A stretch of DNA of 64,000 bases from Bordetella parapertussis (lineage in GTDB: Bacteria; Pseudomonadota; Gammaproteobacteria; Burkholderiales; JACQAP01): positions 1 through 64,000 of the forward strand of contig CAMDKM010000010.1 of NCBI GenBank assembly GCA_945900965.1, in the 5' to 3' direction. Within the stretch, counting starts at the first letter, position 1. Each line of letters opens with the position of its first letter. Made by a program: the position numbers and the translations under genes. Below, in pieces: positions 45,608 to 54,916 of this stretch. The notes below the pieces were generated by a model. The model worked only from the letters and a program-made list of their open reading frames with translations. It had not been told where the DNA came from and did no database searches.

Positions 45608-46939
45608 TCAGCGCTCAATTCGCTTCAACTCCACGTAAGCCCGATCGCGCTGCTGACGTACCCACTCTTGAAATGCCTCATCGGACCGGCGCGCCCGAAT
45701 CGCCTGACGCGCCACCAACCTCTGACGCTCCTTGGACATGTCTTCCGAGCGCCGTTCCAAAACCTGGATCAAGTGCCAGCCAAACGCCGATTGAACCGGC
45801 GCGCTGGTTTCTCCAGGTTTGAGCGCATCCATCGCACGCTCGAATTCCGGCACCGTTTCACCCGGGGACAACCAGCCAAGCTCTCCACCGCGCGCAGCAC
45901 TGGGATCTCCCGAATGCAAGCGCGCCAGGGTGGCAAAATCCGCGCCGTTTTCGATTCGCTCTTTGAGATCCGTGAGACGTTGCCTCGCGTCGGTTTCCGA
46001 AACCACTTCGCTTAGGCGGATAAGAATATGCCGCACCCGCGTCTGCGAAACGATGACGGGCGAATTCTGTCCGCGTCGCTCCAGCAATTTGAGTATATGA
46101 AAGCCGTTGGCGCTACGAAGTACGCCGGTATTCCTACCGGGAGATAGACTTGCCACCGCCTCCGCAAATAGCTGCGGCAGCCGGGACAGCGTCCGCCAGC
46201 CCAGCGGCCCACCTTCCAGCGCGTTGGGCGCATCCGACATCCCGGCCGATACCTGCCGGAAATCGGCACCGCCCTTTAGCTGCTCCAGGGCTTTTTCGGC
46301 GATCGCGCGCCTGGCCTGAATTTGCTCTGGACTTGCGCGCTCCGGCACCAGGACCAGGATATGCCCCACGTTGTACTCGTCTTCGCCGGCTGCCTGCAAT
46401 TTCTGGTTGACAAGGTAGTTGTCGATCTCCGCGTCGGTGATAAAAAGTTTGCTGTCCACTTCGCGATCCCTGAGTCGCGAGATCAGTATTTCGTTGCGCA
46501 GGTCTTCCCGAAACCGTTGGAAAGTAATGCCGTCGTTTTCGATCGTGGTTCGAAATTCCTCCGCGGTAAGCTTGTTGTCCTTGGCCATACGTTCGATGGC
46601 CGATCCGACTTGCGCGTCGTCGACTCGCACACCGGTATCCTTCGCCGCTTGAATCAGAATCTGGGTGGTGACCATGCGTTCGAGCAATTGCGCTTCGAGA
46701 ACCTCTCGCTCGGGAGCAGGCGTTCCCTGCCGCCGCAATTGCAGCAACGCCGCTTTCAACTGCTCGTTCAAATCCACCAGCGTAATAACTTCGCTATTGA
46801 CCACCGCGACCACACGATCGAGAGGCACCGGGCGGGTTTTGCCGGCAACTTCGGCGGCCAGCAGCGAAGTCGCGCCAATACATGCCAGCGCGACCATAAG
46901 CGCGGACCGCACCGGACATTTTGTGCAATATGGGGACAT
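45608..46939 (-). CDS. surA: Periplasmic chaperone SurA (peptidyl-prolyl isomerase)
   Basis: Chaperone for outer-membrane proteins, including LptD. 443 aa from an ATG preceded by AGGAGA; the frame is open 53 codons more, rejected. Signal peptide about 1-28 (ALMVALACIGATSLLAAE), the SurA N-domain (VVAVVNSEVITLVDL onward), and two parvulin domains (about 180-280 and 292-390), each ending in GWHLIQVLERR or GFHILKLLERR. It lies 43 nt downstream of its client gene lptD. Confidence 0.96.
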   Translation of the reverse strand: MSPYCTKCPVRSALMVALACIGATSLLAAEVAGKTRPVPLDRVVAVVNSEVITLVDLNEQLKAALLQLRRQGTPAPEREVLEAQLLERMVTTQILIQAAKDTGVRVDDAQVGSAIERMAKDNKLTAEEFRTTIENDGITFQRFREDLRNEILISRLRDREVDSKLFITDAEIDNYLVNQKLQAAGEDEYNVGHILVLVPERASPEQIQARRAIAEKALEQLKGGADFRQVSAGMSDAPNALEGGPLGWRTLSRLPQLFAEAVASLSPGRNTGVLRSANGFHILKLLERRGQNSPVIVSQTRVRHILIRLSEVVSETDARQRLTDLKERIENGADFATLARLHSGDPSAARGGELGWLSPGETVPEFERAMDALKPGETSAPVQSAFGWHLIQVLERRSEDMSKERQRLVARQAIRARRSDEAFQEWVRQQRDRAYVELKRIER

Positions 46940-46982
46940 GGAATTCTCCTGCCGCATCCGGCAGCCAATCGGCAACCGGAGC

Positions 46983-49199
46983 CTAATATTCGGGGAACGG
47001 ATTGTAGTCGATCGATGGCGGTTCGTTGGTCTTTGCGTAACCCGTGACATTCTGACGCAGCAAGTCGAGGGGGCTGGCACCGATTCGGGACACCCCATTC
47101 AGCTCCAATTGCAAGAACAGCGCATTGACGTACTCTTGCGTCGCGCTCGCGAACCGATGCATGACAAATCGCGTCGCCCAACATCCGGCGTTGTACTCGA
47201 TGCCCACCAAGCCTTCCAGCAGGCGGCTGTCGCGCAAGGAATGATTCCAGCGCGCGAGGCCAATCCAGTGTCCGCTAAGCGGCCATTGCGCGGACGCGTC
47301 CAGTTGCTCCAGAGAGTCGCGAGTGTACCGGTAGCCCAGATTGGCAACCTTGCCGATTTCAGGCTGGTAGCGAAATACGTAGTGGCTGCGCTCCATGCGG
47401 CCTTCATTGGCGCCGTATTGGAGCCCGATGTCGGCGTTCCAATTCTTCGCGATGCGGCCATTCAGAACGGCGAGCAAATCCGAGCGCTTGGACAATCGCC
47501 GTTGGGCAGTCAACGATACTTGTTGCTCTTGAAAATAGAACCGTTGGCCAAGGATAAGACGCATCTGCTCGGCGCCGCTGCCCGCATCGATGAATCGGCT
47601 GGTTACCGCGGCCGTCAACTGGTCTGCATCGTTGATACGATCCCCGCCGGTAAACTGATTTTCCGAAAAAATTTGTGCCAGACTGAAATCGGCCTCGGCA
47701 GTGTCGAAATTCGGCAAATGTGCCTGTGGGCGGAACGGAATGTTCAAGTAGTAAAGTCGCGGCTCCAGGGTTTGCAGGTAAGGAAAGCCGCCCAATTTGA
47801 CCTCGCGCTCGAAAATCATGCCGCCATCGAGACTGTAAATCGGTACGCGCCGACTTTCCTCCGCGATGTTGGGATCGTCGAAGGAGTAATGGGTCGTGTG
47901 GAAGCCTATCTTTGGCGTAATGAAAAAATAGGCGTTTTGCAGCGGTAGACTCACCGAAGGGTACAAGGTCCGGCGTTGCCCGTTTAACAGCGTGGGATGA
48001 TCGAAATCCACGAATTCGCCCTTCAGACCCAGGTCAAGATTCATTGCAGTCTGTCGATTGGCGTTCAAAACGATCTGGGGAACACGGGCGTAAGGCGGTG
48101 TAACCGGCGCCAAGGGGTCCTGCAAAGTCTGGAATCGCTGCACGCGGGTGCTCAGCCCCCACCATCCCCCATCGAAAGCCAGGGTGCCTTCGCGTGGCAG
48201 GTTGGTTTGCGAAGTTGCCGAAATCTTGTCGCTTATGTCGGTAAAGTAGGTATCGTCCGAAACGGCTTGCAGGTTGAAGGAACCGGTAAATCCCAAACCA
48301 AAGTTCTGTTGGTGCTGCCAGGAATAGCCATGGCGAGATCCCCCCGCTATGCGATCGTCCGGCAACCATTCACCCCGCAGTTCGCCATTCAAATCGGATT
48401 CCAGATAGCGAAATTCGTTATTTAACAAAAGCCCTCGTTTGGTCAGCAGGCGAGGAGAAAACGTGGCGTCGTAGTTGGGCGCGATGTTCCAATAGAAAGG
48501 CTGGGTAATTTCGAAGCCGTTTTGACCGGTGCTGCCGATCGTCGGGGGCAGCAGTCCGCTCTTGCGCCGTCCGCTGAGCGAAAAATCCAGATACGGGGAA
48601 TACAGAATAGGCACTCCCTTGAAAACAACCGTGGTATCGCGCGCCACCCCGACATCTCGCTGACGGTCCAAATCCAGCTTATCGAAACGCAGATACCAGT
48701 CATCGTCGCCCACCTCGCAATTCGTGTAGGTGGCGTTTTCGATGGTGTAGCGCTGCGCATCGACTGCGACGAATCGAACCGCCGTGCCGCGCGCCCGGAA
48801 GCGGCGGAGTTGATAAGTCGGTTTGTCCAGGTAGCCGCTCTCCTTGTCCAAATCGTAGTAGAACCTTTCGCCGCTCAGAATGTCTCCGTCTTTTTCAAAA
48901 CGGACATTGCCCGTCGCGGTAATTTGTTGCCCGGGTGTCGTGAGCTGCATCTGGTCCGCAAAGATCGCGGCGCCGCGTTTTCTCAAGCGCGCCGAACCCA
49001 GGGCATTGAGTTCCTGATCAGGATTGCCTTCTATCCGCTCGGCATCGACAAACAAGGGCACGTCTTCATCCCGCCCCTCGGAATAGGGTATCAGGGCGGG
49101 CTGAATCCTGAGCTTGAGTCCCGGCTGTTCGGCACCTGCGTCCGCTGCGGGTAACAGAATCAACAGAAATAGCGTCCGGAGGAGGCGGGTAACAAACAT
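46983..49199 (-). CDS. lptD: LPS-assembly outer-membrane protein LptD
   Basis: With LptE, inserts lipopolysaccharide into the outer leaflet. 738 aa with a signal peptide (LLRTLFLLILLPAADAGAE). The N-terminal OstA jellyroll (about 48-160, LFVDAERIEGNPDQELNALG) is followed by the 26-strand barrel with many Tyr/Trp/Arg strands. Conserved Cys in YTNCEVGDDD and near the C-terminus NAGCWATRFV are candidates for inter-domain disulfides, although fewer than in E. coli. First gene of lptD-surA-rsmA, divergent from amgK. Confidence 0.95.
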   Translation of the reverse strand: MFVTRLLRTLFLLILLPAADAGAEQPGLKLRIQPALIPYSEGRDEDVPLFVDAERIEGNPDQELNALGSARLRKRGAAIFADQMQLTTPGQQITATGNVRFEKDGDILSGERFYYDLDKESGYLDKPTYQLRRFRARGTAVRFVAVDAQRYTIENATYTNCEVGDDDWYLRFDKLDLDRQRDVGVARDTTVVFKGVPILYSPYLDFSLSGRRKSGLLPPTIGSTGQNGFEITQPFYWNIAPNYDATFSPRLLTKRGLLLNNEFRYLESDLNGELRGEWLPDDRIAGGSRHGYSWQHQQNFGLGFTGSFNLQAVSDDTYFTDISDKISATSQTNLPREGTLAFDGGWWGLSTRVQRFQTLQDPLAPVTPPYARVPQIVLNANRQTAMNLDLGLKGEFVDFDHPTLLNGQRRTLYPSVSLPLQNAYFFITPKIGFHTTHYSFDDPNIAEESRRVPIYSLDGGMIFEREVKLGGFPYLQTLEPRLYYLNIPFRPQAHLPNFDTAEADFSLAQIFSENQFTGGDRINDADQLTAAVTSRFIDAGSGAEQMRLILGQRFYFQEQQVSLTAQRRLSKRSDLLAVLNGRIAKNWNADIGLQYGANEGRMERSHYVFRYQPEIGKVANLGYRYTRDSLEQLDASAQWPLSGHWIGLARWNHSLRDSRLLEGLVGIEYNAGCWATRFVMHRFASATQEYVNALFLQLELNGVSRIGASPLDLLRQNVTGYAKTNEPPSIDYNPFPEY

Positions 49200-49221
49200 G
49201 CCATGGGCGAAAAAGAACGGG

Positions 49222-50262
49222 ATGCTAAAATCTCACATATCTTCCGCCAAGGCAACGAAGTATCCTTTGAAGCACGACCACAACGAACGCCGCCTGCAGT
49301 TGGAGAAGTGGCTTTCCGATCTTTATCCGGGTCAGTCGTATTCCCTGTCTCCCGCTTCGGCAGACGCCAGTTTTCGGCGCTATTTTCGCGTCGCGTTTTC
49401 CGACCACACGCTGGTGGCAATGGATGCGCCGCCGGAACACGAAGATTGCAAGCCATTTATTCGCGTCGCGGGGCTCATGGCCAAGGCAGGCCTGCATGTG
49501 CCGGTCATTCACGCCCAGGATCTTGCCGGTGGATTCCTGATTCTCTCGGATCTGGGGCGTGTAACCTATCTGGAGGCGCTTGACGCCAACAATGCGGACC
49601 GGCTGTTTGGCGACGCCATTGACGCATTGCTGCTCTGGCAAAAGGCCAGTGTCGGCGACGTCCTCCCTCCGTATGACCGGACGTTGTTGCGGCGCGAACT
49701 CGAATTGTTTCCCGATTGGTATTTGCGGCGCCATTTGGGGCTTGAACCCGACCCCGATCAACGAAAAATGCTGGACGCTATGTTCGGGCTGATCATCGCC
49801 AACAATCTCGCCCAGCCCAGGGTTTTTGTTCACCGCGATTTCATGCCCCGCAATTTGATGGTGTGCGAACCGAACCCGGGTGTGCTCGATTTTCAGGACG
49901 CGGTTTACGGGCCTATTACCTACGATGTCGCCTCGCTGTTCAAGGATGCATTTATAAGCTGGGAAGAAGCGCGTGTATTGGATTGGAGCGTACGGTATTG
50001 GGAAAAGGCCCGCTCGGCCGGGCTTCCAGTGGCGGCCGATTTCGCCGATTTCTATCGCGATTTCGAGTGGATGGGCCTGCAGCGCCATCTCAAAGTACTC
50101 GGGATCTTCGCGCGCATCTGTCACCGCGATGGCAAACCGGATTACGTCAAGGATACTCCTCGATTTCTGCGCTACGTGCGCGCGGTTGCCGAGCGCTATA
50201 CCACCCTCGCACCCTTGCGAAGACTTCTCGATCAGATCGAGAAACAATCCGCGGATCAGTAG
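49222..50262 (+). CDS. amgK: Anomeric MurNAc/GlcNAc kinase AmgK
   Basis: Phosphotransferase of the aminoglycoside-kinase fold. In Pseudomonas AmgK phosphorylates MurNAc at C1 in a recycling route that bypasses de novo UDP-MurNAc synthesis. Up to 346 aa. Landmarks: LSPASADASFRRYFRV, the Brenner motif FVHRDFMPRNLMV, and the DFG-like VLDFQDAVYGPITYDVASL. The start is unsure: the ATG at 49222 overlaps TGCTAAAAT, which looks like an extended -10 box, and a TTG at 49267 would give 331 aa, close to known homologues. Followed after 8 nt by its partner murU. Confidence 0.92.
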   Translation: MLKSHISSAKATKYPLKHDHNERRLQLEKWLSDLYPGQSYSLSPASADASFRRYFRVAFSDHTLVAMDAPPEHEDCKPFIRVAGLMAKAGLHVPVIHAQDLAGGFLILSDLGRVTYLEALDANNADRLFGDAIDALLLWQKASVGDVLPPYDRTLLRRELELFPDWYLRRHLGLEPDPDQRKMLDAMFGLIIANNLAQPRVFVHRDFMPRNLMVCEPNPGVLDFQDAVYGPITYDVASLFKDAFISWEEARVLDWSVRYWEKARSAGLPVAADFADFYRDFEWMGLQRHLKVLGIFARICHRDGKPDYVKDTPRFLRYVRAVAERYTTLAPLRRLLDQIEKQSADQ

Positions 50263-50270
50263 AAAATTCC

Positions 50271-50981
50271 GTGCCCAAGGCCATTGTTCCGGTCGCCATG
50301 ATCCTTGCCGCCGGACGCGGCGAGCGGATGCGCCCCTTGACCGACCATGTGCCCAAAGCCCTCCTAAGCGTGGGCGGCAAGCCGCTGATCTTCTGGCATC
50401 TGGAAAAACTGGCAGGCGCCGGTTTCAAGAAAGTGGTGGTCAACCACGCCCATCTTGGCGATCAAATCGAGGCGGCGGTTGGCGACGGCAGTCGATGGCG
50501 GCTTTCGGTTCTGTATTCACGCGAGCCCGAGGCGCTGGAAACCGCCGGTGGCCTGCGTAATGCACAAGCACTGCTGGATTGCGAAGTGTTCGCCGTCGTC
50601 AACGCCGACGTTTATTCCGACTACGCGTACTCCGGACTGCTGCGGGCGCTTTCTCAATTGACGCCGGGTGGCAATCAAGTGCATTTGGTCATGATGGACA
50701 ATCCCGCTCATCATCCAGGCGGGGATTTCGGCATCAGAGATGGCCGGGCCGTGTTGGATTCGGCGCCGCTACTGACCTTCGGCGGCCTGAGCGCGTTTCG
50801 AACGCAAGTGTTCGAACAAGTACCGCGGGGACAAAAACAGGCACTGGCGCCGCTGCTGCGCGAACAAATTGCACAGGGCAGGGTCGGCGCCGAACATTAT
50901 CGGGGCTTGTGGATCGACGTGGGCACTCCGCAGCGGCTCGCGGAACTCGATACCCTTCTGTTGCGCTCCGGCGCGAAGTAA
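50271..50981 (+). CDS. murU: MurNAc-alpha-1-phosphate uridylyltransferase MurU
   Basis: Converts MurNAc-1-P to UDP-MurNAc, completing the recycling branch begun by AmgK. 236 aa from a GTG start, the best fit because it lies just before VAMILAAGRGERMRPLTDHVPKALL. Other landmarks: sugar-nucleotide pyrophosphorylase loop, ETAGGLRNA, VNADVYSD (metal Asp) and WIDVGTPQRL. In organisms with this pair the route lowers fosfomycin sensitivity (known); here inferred. Confidence 0.93.
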   Translation: MPKAIVPVAMILAAGRGERMRPLTDHVPKALLSVGGKPLIFWHLEKLAGAGFKKVVVNHAHLGDQIEAAVGDGSRWRLSVLYSREPEALETAGGLRNAQALLDCEVFAVVNADVYSDYAYSGLLRALSQLTPGGNQVHLVMMDNPAHHPGGDFGIRDGRAVLDSAPLLTFGGLSAFRTQVFEQVPRGQKQALAPLLREQIAQGRVGAEHYRGLWIDVGTPQRLAELDTLLLRSGAK

Positions 50982-51030
50982 ATCTCCTGGCACAGGCCGG
51001 CAGTTCGCAGGCGCGCCAACTATCCCAACG

Positions 51031-51036
51031 TATAAT
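51031..51036 (+). promoter_or_regulatory. -10 box before pepP
   Basis: A perfect TATAAT 30 nt upstream of the pepP ATG with no convincing -35 hexamer. The murU stop lies 50 nt before it. Confidence 0.4.
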
Positions 51037-51065
51037 TCTCCGACCGGATATTCTGGATTCGCACT

Positions 51066-52367
51066 ATGAATGATCCCACACCTTACGCAAGGCGCAGAAC
51101 TCAGCTGGCCGCGACGATGAAAGGCGGGGTGGCGATCGTGCGCACGGCCCCCGAGCTGGCACGCAATCGCGATTCGAGCTACCCCTATCGATTCGACAGC
51201 TACTTTCATTACCTCACCGGATTTTCCGAGCCGGAAGCCGCGTTGGTTCTGGTTGCCGGCGACAAGCCAAAAAGTATCCTGTTCTGCCGGGAAAAAGACA
51301 TGGAACGCGAGATCTGGGATGGATTTCGCTACGGCCCGGACAAAGCCTCCGAAGTATTCGCCATGGACGAAGCGTGGCCGGTTGCCGCCATGGACGAGCG
51401 CCTGCCGGATCTGCTGTCGGACCAGGCGGCGGTTTATTGCGATGTCGGATCGGATCCGCAGTGGGACGCCCGCGTTATTGCCTGGATCAACAAAGTCCGC
51501 TCGAAAGCCCGCAGCGGCATCGCGGCACCGAAAGAGATCCGCGACATTCGGGGCATTCTGGACGACATGCGGCTGATCAAGGATGACCGGGAGATCCGCA
51601 CCATGAAACGGGCTGCGGAGATATCCACCGGCGCGCACCGCCGGGCCATGCGGGCCACCCGCCCCGGATTGCACGAATACGAAATCGAGGCGGAATTGAT
51701 TCATGAGTTCCGCCGCCACGGCGCCCAAGCGCCTGCTTACACGCCGATCGTTGCGGGCGGCGCCAACGCCTGCGTGCTGCACTATGTGGAAAACCAGGCC
51801 GAGTTGAAAAATGGCGATCTGTTGTTGATCGACGCAGGGTGCGAGCTGGACGGTTATGCCTCGGACATTACGCGCACTTTCCCGGTGGCCGGGAAATTTT
51901 CCGGTCCGCAACGCGATATCTACGCCCTGGTTCTGGCCGCCCAAGCCGCGGCAATAAAGGAAGTTCGACCCGGGGCTGCCTGGGAAGACCCCCATGACGC
52001 TGCGGTTAAAATATTGGCGCAAGGTTTTGTGGATCTCGGTTTGTGTCACGGTAGCCGGGACACTGTCATCGAATCCGGCGATTACAAGCGGTTTTACATG
52101 CATCGCACGGGGCACTGGCTGGGCATGGACGTGCACGATGCGGGCGACTATAAACGGGGTGGCGCCTGGATGAAACTCGCGCCGGGAATGATGTTGACCG
52201 TCGAGCCCGGCTGTTACATCCGCCCCTCCCAAGAGGTGCCCGAGCGTTTCTGGAATATCGGTGTTCGGATCGAAGACGATGCCTTGGTGACCGATCAGGG
52301 CTGCGAAATCATCACGTCGGATGCGCCAAAAGCCATCGCCGACATCGAGGCCTTGATGCGGGGTTGA
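51066..52367 (+). CDS. pepP: Xaa-Pro aminopeptidase (aminopeptidase P)
   Basis: Removes N-terminal residues that precede proline. Metalloenzyme with two manganese ions, 433 aa. The N-terminal domain (RRTQLAATMKGGVAIVRTAP) and creatinase-fold catalytic domain are complete. Metal ligands: two Asp in LLIDAGCELDGYASDITRTF, His in HRTGHWLGMDVHD, Glu in MLTVEPGCYI and Glu in GVRIEDD. Followed after 7 nt by ubiH, a linkage common in proteobacteria. Confidence 0.97.
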   Translation: MNDPTPYARRRTQLAATMKGGVAIVRTAPELARNRDSSYPYRFDSYFHYLTGFSEPEAALVLVAGDKPKSILFCREKDMEREIWDGFRYGPDKASEVFAMDEAWPVAAMDERLPDLLSDQAAVYCDVGSDPQWDARVIAWINKVRSKARSGIAAPKEIRDIRGILDDMRLIKDDREIRTMKRAAEISTGAHRRAMRATRPGLHEYEIEAELIHEFRRHGAQAPAYTPIVAGGANACVLHYVENQAELKNGDLLLIDAGCELDGYASDITRTFPVAGKFSGPQRDIYALVLAAQAAAIKEVRPGAAWEDPHDAAVKILAQGFVDLGLCHGSRDTVIESGDYKRFYMHRTGHWLGMDVHDAGDYKRGGAWMKLAPGMMLTVEPGCYIRPSQEVPERFWNIGVRIEDDALVTDQGCEIITSDAPKAIADIEALMRG

Positions 52368-52374
52368 TACCGCG

Positions 52375-53538
52375 ATGGAAAAAGTTTGCGATGTGGCAAT
52401 TGTCGGTGGCGGCCCGGTTGGCTTGGCATTGGCGGCGGCGGCGGCAAAATCCGGCCTCAACACGCAGGTACTGGAGGCCAACAGCCAGGCGGTAAACGTC
52501 GGCAATGCTCGCACCTTGGCTCTATCCTACGGAAGCCGCTTGATCCTTGATCGGCTCGGCGCATGGAAGCCCATAGACTCCGTCACCGAAATTCATCGCA
52601 TTCACGTGTCTCAGCGCGGCGGATTCGGGCGCGCAGTTCTGAAAGCGGATGATTTGGAGATACCCGCGCTCGGTTACGTCGTGCCCTATAGCTGCTTGCA
52701 TCGTGCCTTGGTTGAAACATGCATCACCCGCAACGCGCAGTTGCACCAGGGCGCCGAAGTGGTCGACGCGATCGCGGAAGCCGGCTGTGTAAAGGTGGAA
52801 TTTCTCCACCAGCAAGGCCGCCGACAACTTTCGGCCCGTTTGCTGGTGATCGCCGACGGCGGCGGCAAGTGGGCGGGGCACACCATCGTATCCGTGAAGG
52901 GTCGCGACTACGGCCAGTGCGCGATCGTCGCCAATGTCCGCACTTCCCGGTTTCATCAACATTGCGCCTACGAGCGATTTGCGCCGGATGGTCCGGTGGC
53001 CTTGTTACCCTTCGGGGAAGATTACGCCTTGGTATGGACAGCCGCGCCCGATGCCGCGGAACATCTGCTGGCTTTGCCCGACGCCGAATTTCTTTTTCGG
53101 CTGCAGCAGCATTTTGGCGATCGCGCCGGGCGTTTTCTGGCGGTGGGGCCTCGCGCGCGATTTCCACTGACCTTGCGTTACGCCCAGGCGACGGTGTCAC
53201 CGCGGCAAGTATTACTAGGCAACGCGGCCCAGGCCCTGCATCCGATTGCCGGACAGGGCTTTAATCTCGGTTTACGCGATGCATGGGATTTGGGTGAGGC
53301 CATCGCCGCTCGGGTCGATTCCGATCCGGGGTCGGCCGATTGTCTGGACGCTTATGCGCAGCGTCGCCGGCTTGACCGTTTTGCCGGCATCGCACTGACC
53401 CACTCTCTGGTCGAACTGTTCTCCAACGATTTGACCCCCTTACGCTGGGCAAGAGGGATAGGATTAGGCTTGCTGGACGCCCTCCCACTCGCCAGAAAGG
53501 CGTTCACCCGCCGGATGGTATTCGGCTCGCAGCTTTAG
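52375..53538 (+). CDS. ubiH: UbiH-type flavin hydroxylase of ubiquinone synthesis
   Basis: FAD-dependent monooxygenase of the UbiH/UbiF/COQ6 family that hydroxylates the quinone ring, 387 aa. FAD-binding DVAIVGGGPVGLALAAAAA near residue 6, the ADG motif as LLVIADGGGKWAG, and the second FAD motif LLGNAAQALHPIAGQGFNLG followed by RDAWDLGEAI. Position after pepP supports UbiH, but UbiF, UbiI and UbiL members are similar, so ring-position specificity is not certain. Confidence 0.88.
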   Translation: MEKVCDVAIVGGGPVGLALAAAAAKSGLNTQVLEANSQAVNVGNARTLALSYGSRLILDRLGAWKPIDSVTEIHRIHVSQRGGFGRAVLKADDLEIPALGYVVPYSCLHRALVETCITRNAQLHQGAEVVDAIAEAGCVKVEFLHQQGRRQLSARLLVIADGGGKWAGHTIVSVKGRDYGQCAIVANVRTSRFHQHCAYERFAPDGPVALLPFGEDYALVWTAAPDAAEHLLALPDAEFLFRLQQHFGDRAGRFLAVGPRARFPLTLRYAQATVSPRQVLLGNAAQALHPIAGQGFNLGLRDAWDLGEAIAARVDSDPGSADCLDAYAQRRRLDRFAGIALTHSLVELFSNDLTPLRWARGIGLGLLDALPLARKAFTRRMVFGSQL

Positions 53539-53603
53539 CCCCAAACATCCGCAAAAAAGTTTTGCGCTAGAATGGCCGTCCTTTTTTTGGCGCCGCCGTC
53601 AAA

Positions 53604-54611
53604 ATGAAAATCGGTTCTTACCTTCTGCCGGGCAATCTTGTCGTTGCGCCCATGGCGGGCGTGACCGACCGGACTTTTCGGCAGATATGCAAAGCCTTGG
53701 GCGCCGGCATGGCGATATCGGAAATGACCTCCTCGAATGCAGCGCTATGGGATACACCAAAGTCCAGGCGCCGCCTGGATCATCATGGGGAAGTCGAGCC
53801 GATTTCAGTGCAAATAGCCGGGGCGGACCCGCAGGCAATGGCCGATGCGGCGCGGCATAACGTGGATCACGGCGCACAAATTATCGACATCAACATGGGT
53901 TGCCCGGCCAAGAAAGTATGCAATGTCGCGGCCGGCTCGGCCCTGTTGCAAAATGAACCGCTGGTGGGACGTATTCTCGATGCCGTCGTGGGCGCCGTGA
54001 ATGTGCCGGTAACGCTGAAAATTCGTACCGGATGGAATCCCGAAAACCGCAATGCGTCGCGCGTGGCCAGGATCGCCGAGCACGCAGGCATTGCCGCCTT
54101 GTCCATTCACGGCCGCACGCGCGCCTGTGGCTTTGGCGGGCAAGCCGAATACACCACTATCGCGGAGGTCAAATCCGAGGTTGGCATCCCGGTCATTGCC
54201 AATGGCGATATCGATTCACCGGAAAAGGCCCGCGACGTGCTGAACAGCACCGGCGCCGATGCCGTGATGGTCGGACGTGCTGCCCAGGGGCGGCCTTGGA
54301 TTTTTCGGGAAATTCGGCATTTCCTCGAACACGGGGAAAAACTGGCGGCGCCGGGTCCGGAGGAAATTCTGGGACTGATTGCCGCCCATCTGCGCGATCT
54401 GTACGGACTTTACGGGGAATCGCAGGGCGTGCGTATCGCACGCAAGCATGTTTCCTGGTACACGAAACATCTTCCAGGAGGCCGTTTGTTTTTACTGGAT
54501 TTTCACCGGATCGAGGACGCCTCTCGACAACTGGTGGCGCTTTCCGGTTTTTTTGCCGGCTTGATGGAACACGACGAACGTTTTGGGTATTTCGAGGAAC
54601 TGGCGGCATGA
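53604..54611 (+). CDS. dusB: tRNA-dihydrouridine synthase DusB
   Basis: FMN enzyme that reduces uridine in the tRNA D-loop. 335 aa TIM barrel. Landmarks: APMAGVTDRTFRQIC, INMGCPAKKVCN with the catalytic Cys, KIRTGW, HGRTRACGFGGQAEY, ANGDIDSPEKA and GRAAQGRPWIF. The dusB-fis linkage is conserved and supports DusB over DusA/C. A TAGAAT box lies 31 nt upstream. The stop overlaps the fis ATG (ATGA). Confidence 0.95.
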   Translation: MKIGSYLLPGNLVVAPMAGVTDRTFRQICKALGAGMAISEMTSSNAALWDTPKSRRRLDHHGEVEPISVQIAGADPQAMADAARHNVDHGAQIIDINMGCPAKKVCNVAAGSALLQNEPLVGRILDAVVGAVNVPVTLKIRTGWNPENRNASRVARIAEHAGIAALSIHGRTRACGFGGQAEYTTIAEVKSEVGIPVIANGDIDSPEKARDVLNSTGADAVMVGRAAQGRPWIFREIRHFLEHGEKLAAPGPEEILGLIAAHLRDLYGLYGESQGVRIARKHVSWYTKHLPGGRLFLLDFHRIEDASRQLVALSGFFAGLMEHDERFGYFEELAA

Positions 54612-54844
54612 TTGGTGAAAATGAAATTGCCCGTTGCGTGCGCAGGGCAATGGATGGTTATTTTCGGGATCTGGAAGGCGAGAAACCCTGCGCGCTGCAT
54701 GCCATGGTGATGAACACCGTCGAAAAGCCCTTGCTGGAAATCGTTTTGCACCGGGTCGCCGGGAACCAGACGCAGGCGGCGGAACTGCTGGGCCTGAACC
54801 GCAACACCCTGCGCAAGAAAATGAAGCAATACAAAATCAAATAG
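54608..54844 (+). CDS. fis: Fis-family nucleoid-associated DNA-binding protein
   Basis: Small DNA-bending regulator of 78 aa, translated in coupling with dusB. The C-terminal helix-turn-helix is highly conserved (GNQTQAAELLGLNRNTLRKKMKQYKI); the N-terminal beta-hairpin arm is short, as in betaproteobacterial Fis. In enterics dusB-fis is growth-rate controlled; no such site is evident here. Followed by an intrinsic terminator. Confidence 0.95.
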   Translation: MIGENEIARCVRRAMDGYFRDLEGEKPCALHAMVMNTVEKPLLEIVLHRVAGNQTQAAELLGLNRNTLRKKMKQYKIK

Positions 54845-54868
54845 CTTCCATAAAACGCTACACCGAAG

Positions 54869-54902
54869 CGCCCGCCCAGTAAAATGGCGGGCGATTTCTT
54901 TT
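54869..54902 (+). terminator. Terminator after fis overlapping the possible purH promoter
   Basis: A perfect 8-bp stem CGCCCGCC/GGCGGGCG with a 9-nt loop, followed by ATTTCTTTT. The loop itself contains TAAAAT (54880-54885), which could be the purH -10 box (a weak GCTACA -35 lies 17 bp upstream); the start point would be near 54892, 25 nt before the purH ATG. Confidence 0.7.
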
Positions 54903-54916
54903 CCAGGCAACGCAAT

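Noticed and set aside
46665-47948. 427-codon open frame antisense to surA and lptD
   Set aside because: Crosses the junction of two confident genes; no start signal or domain.
50769-52514. 581-codon open frame antisense to murU and pepP
   Set aside because: Lies entirely across the intact murU/pepP/ubiH genes, with biased composition and no recognisable motif.
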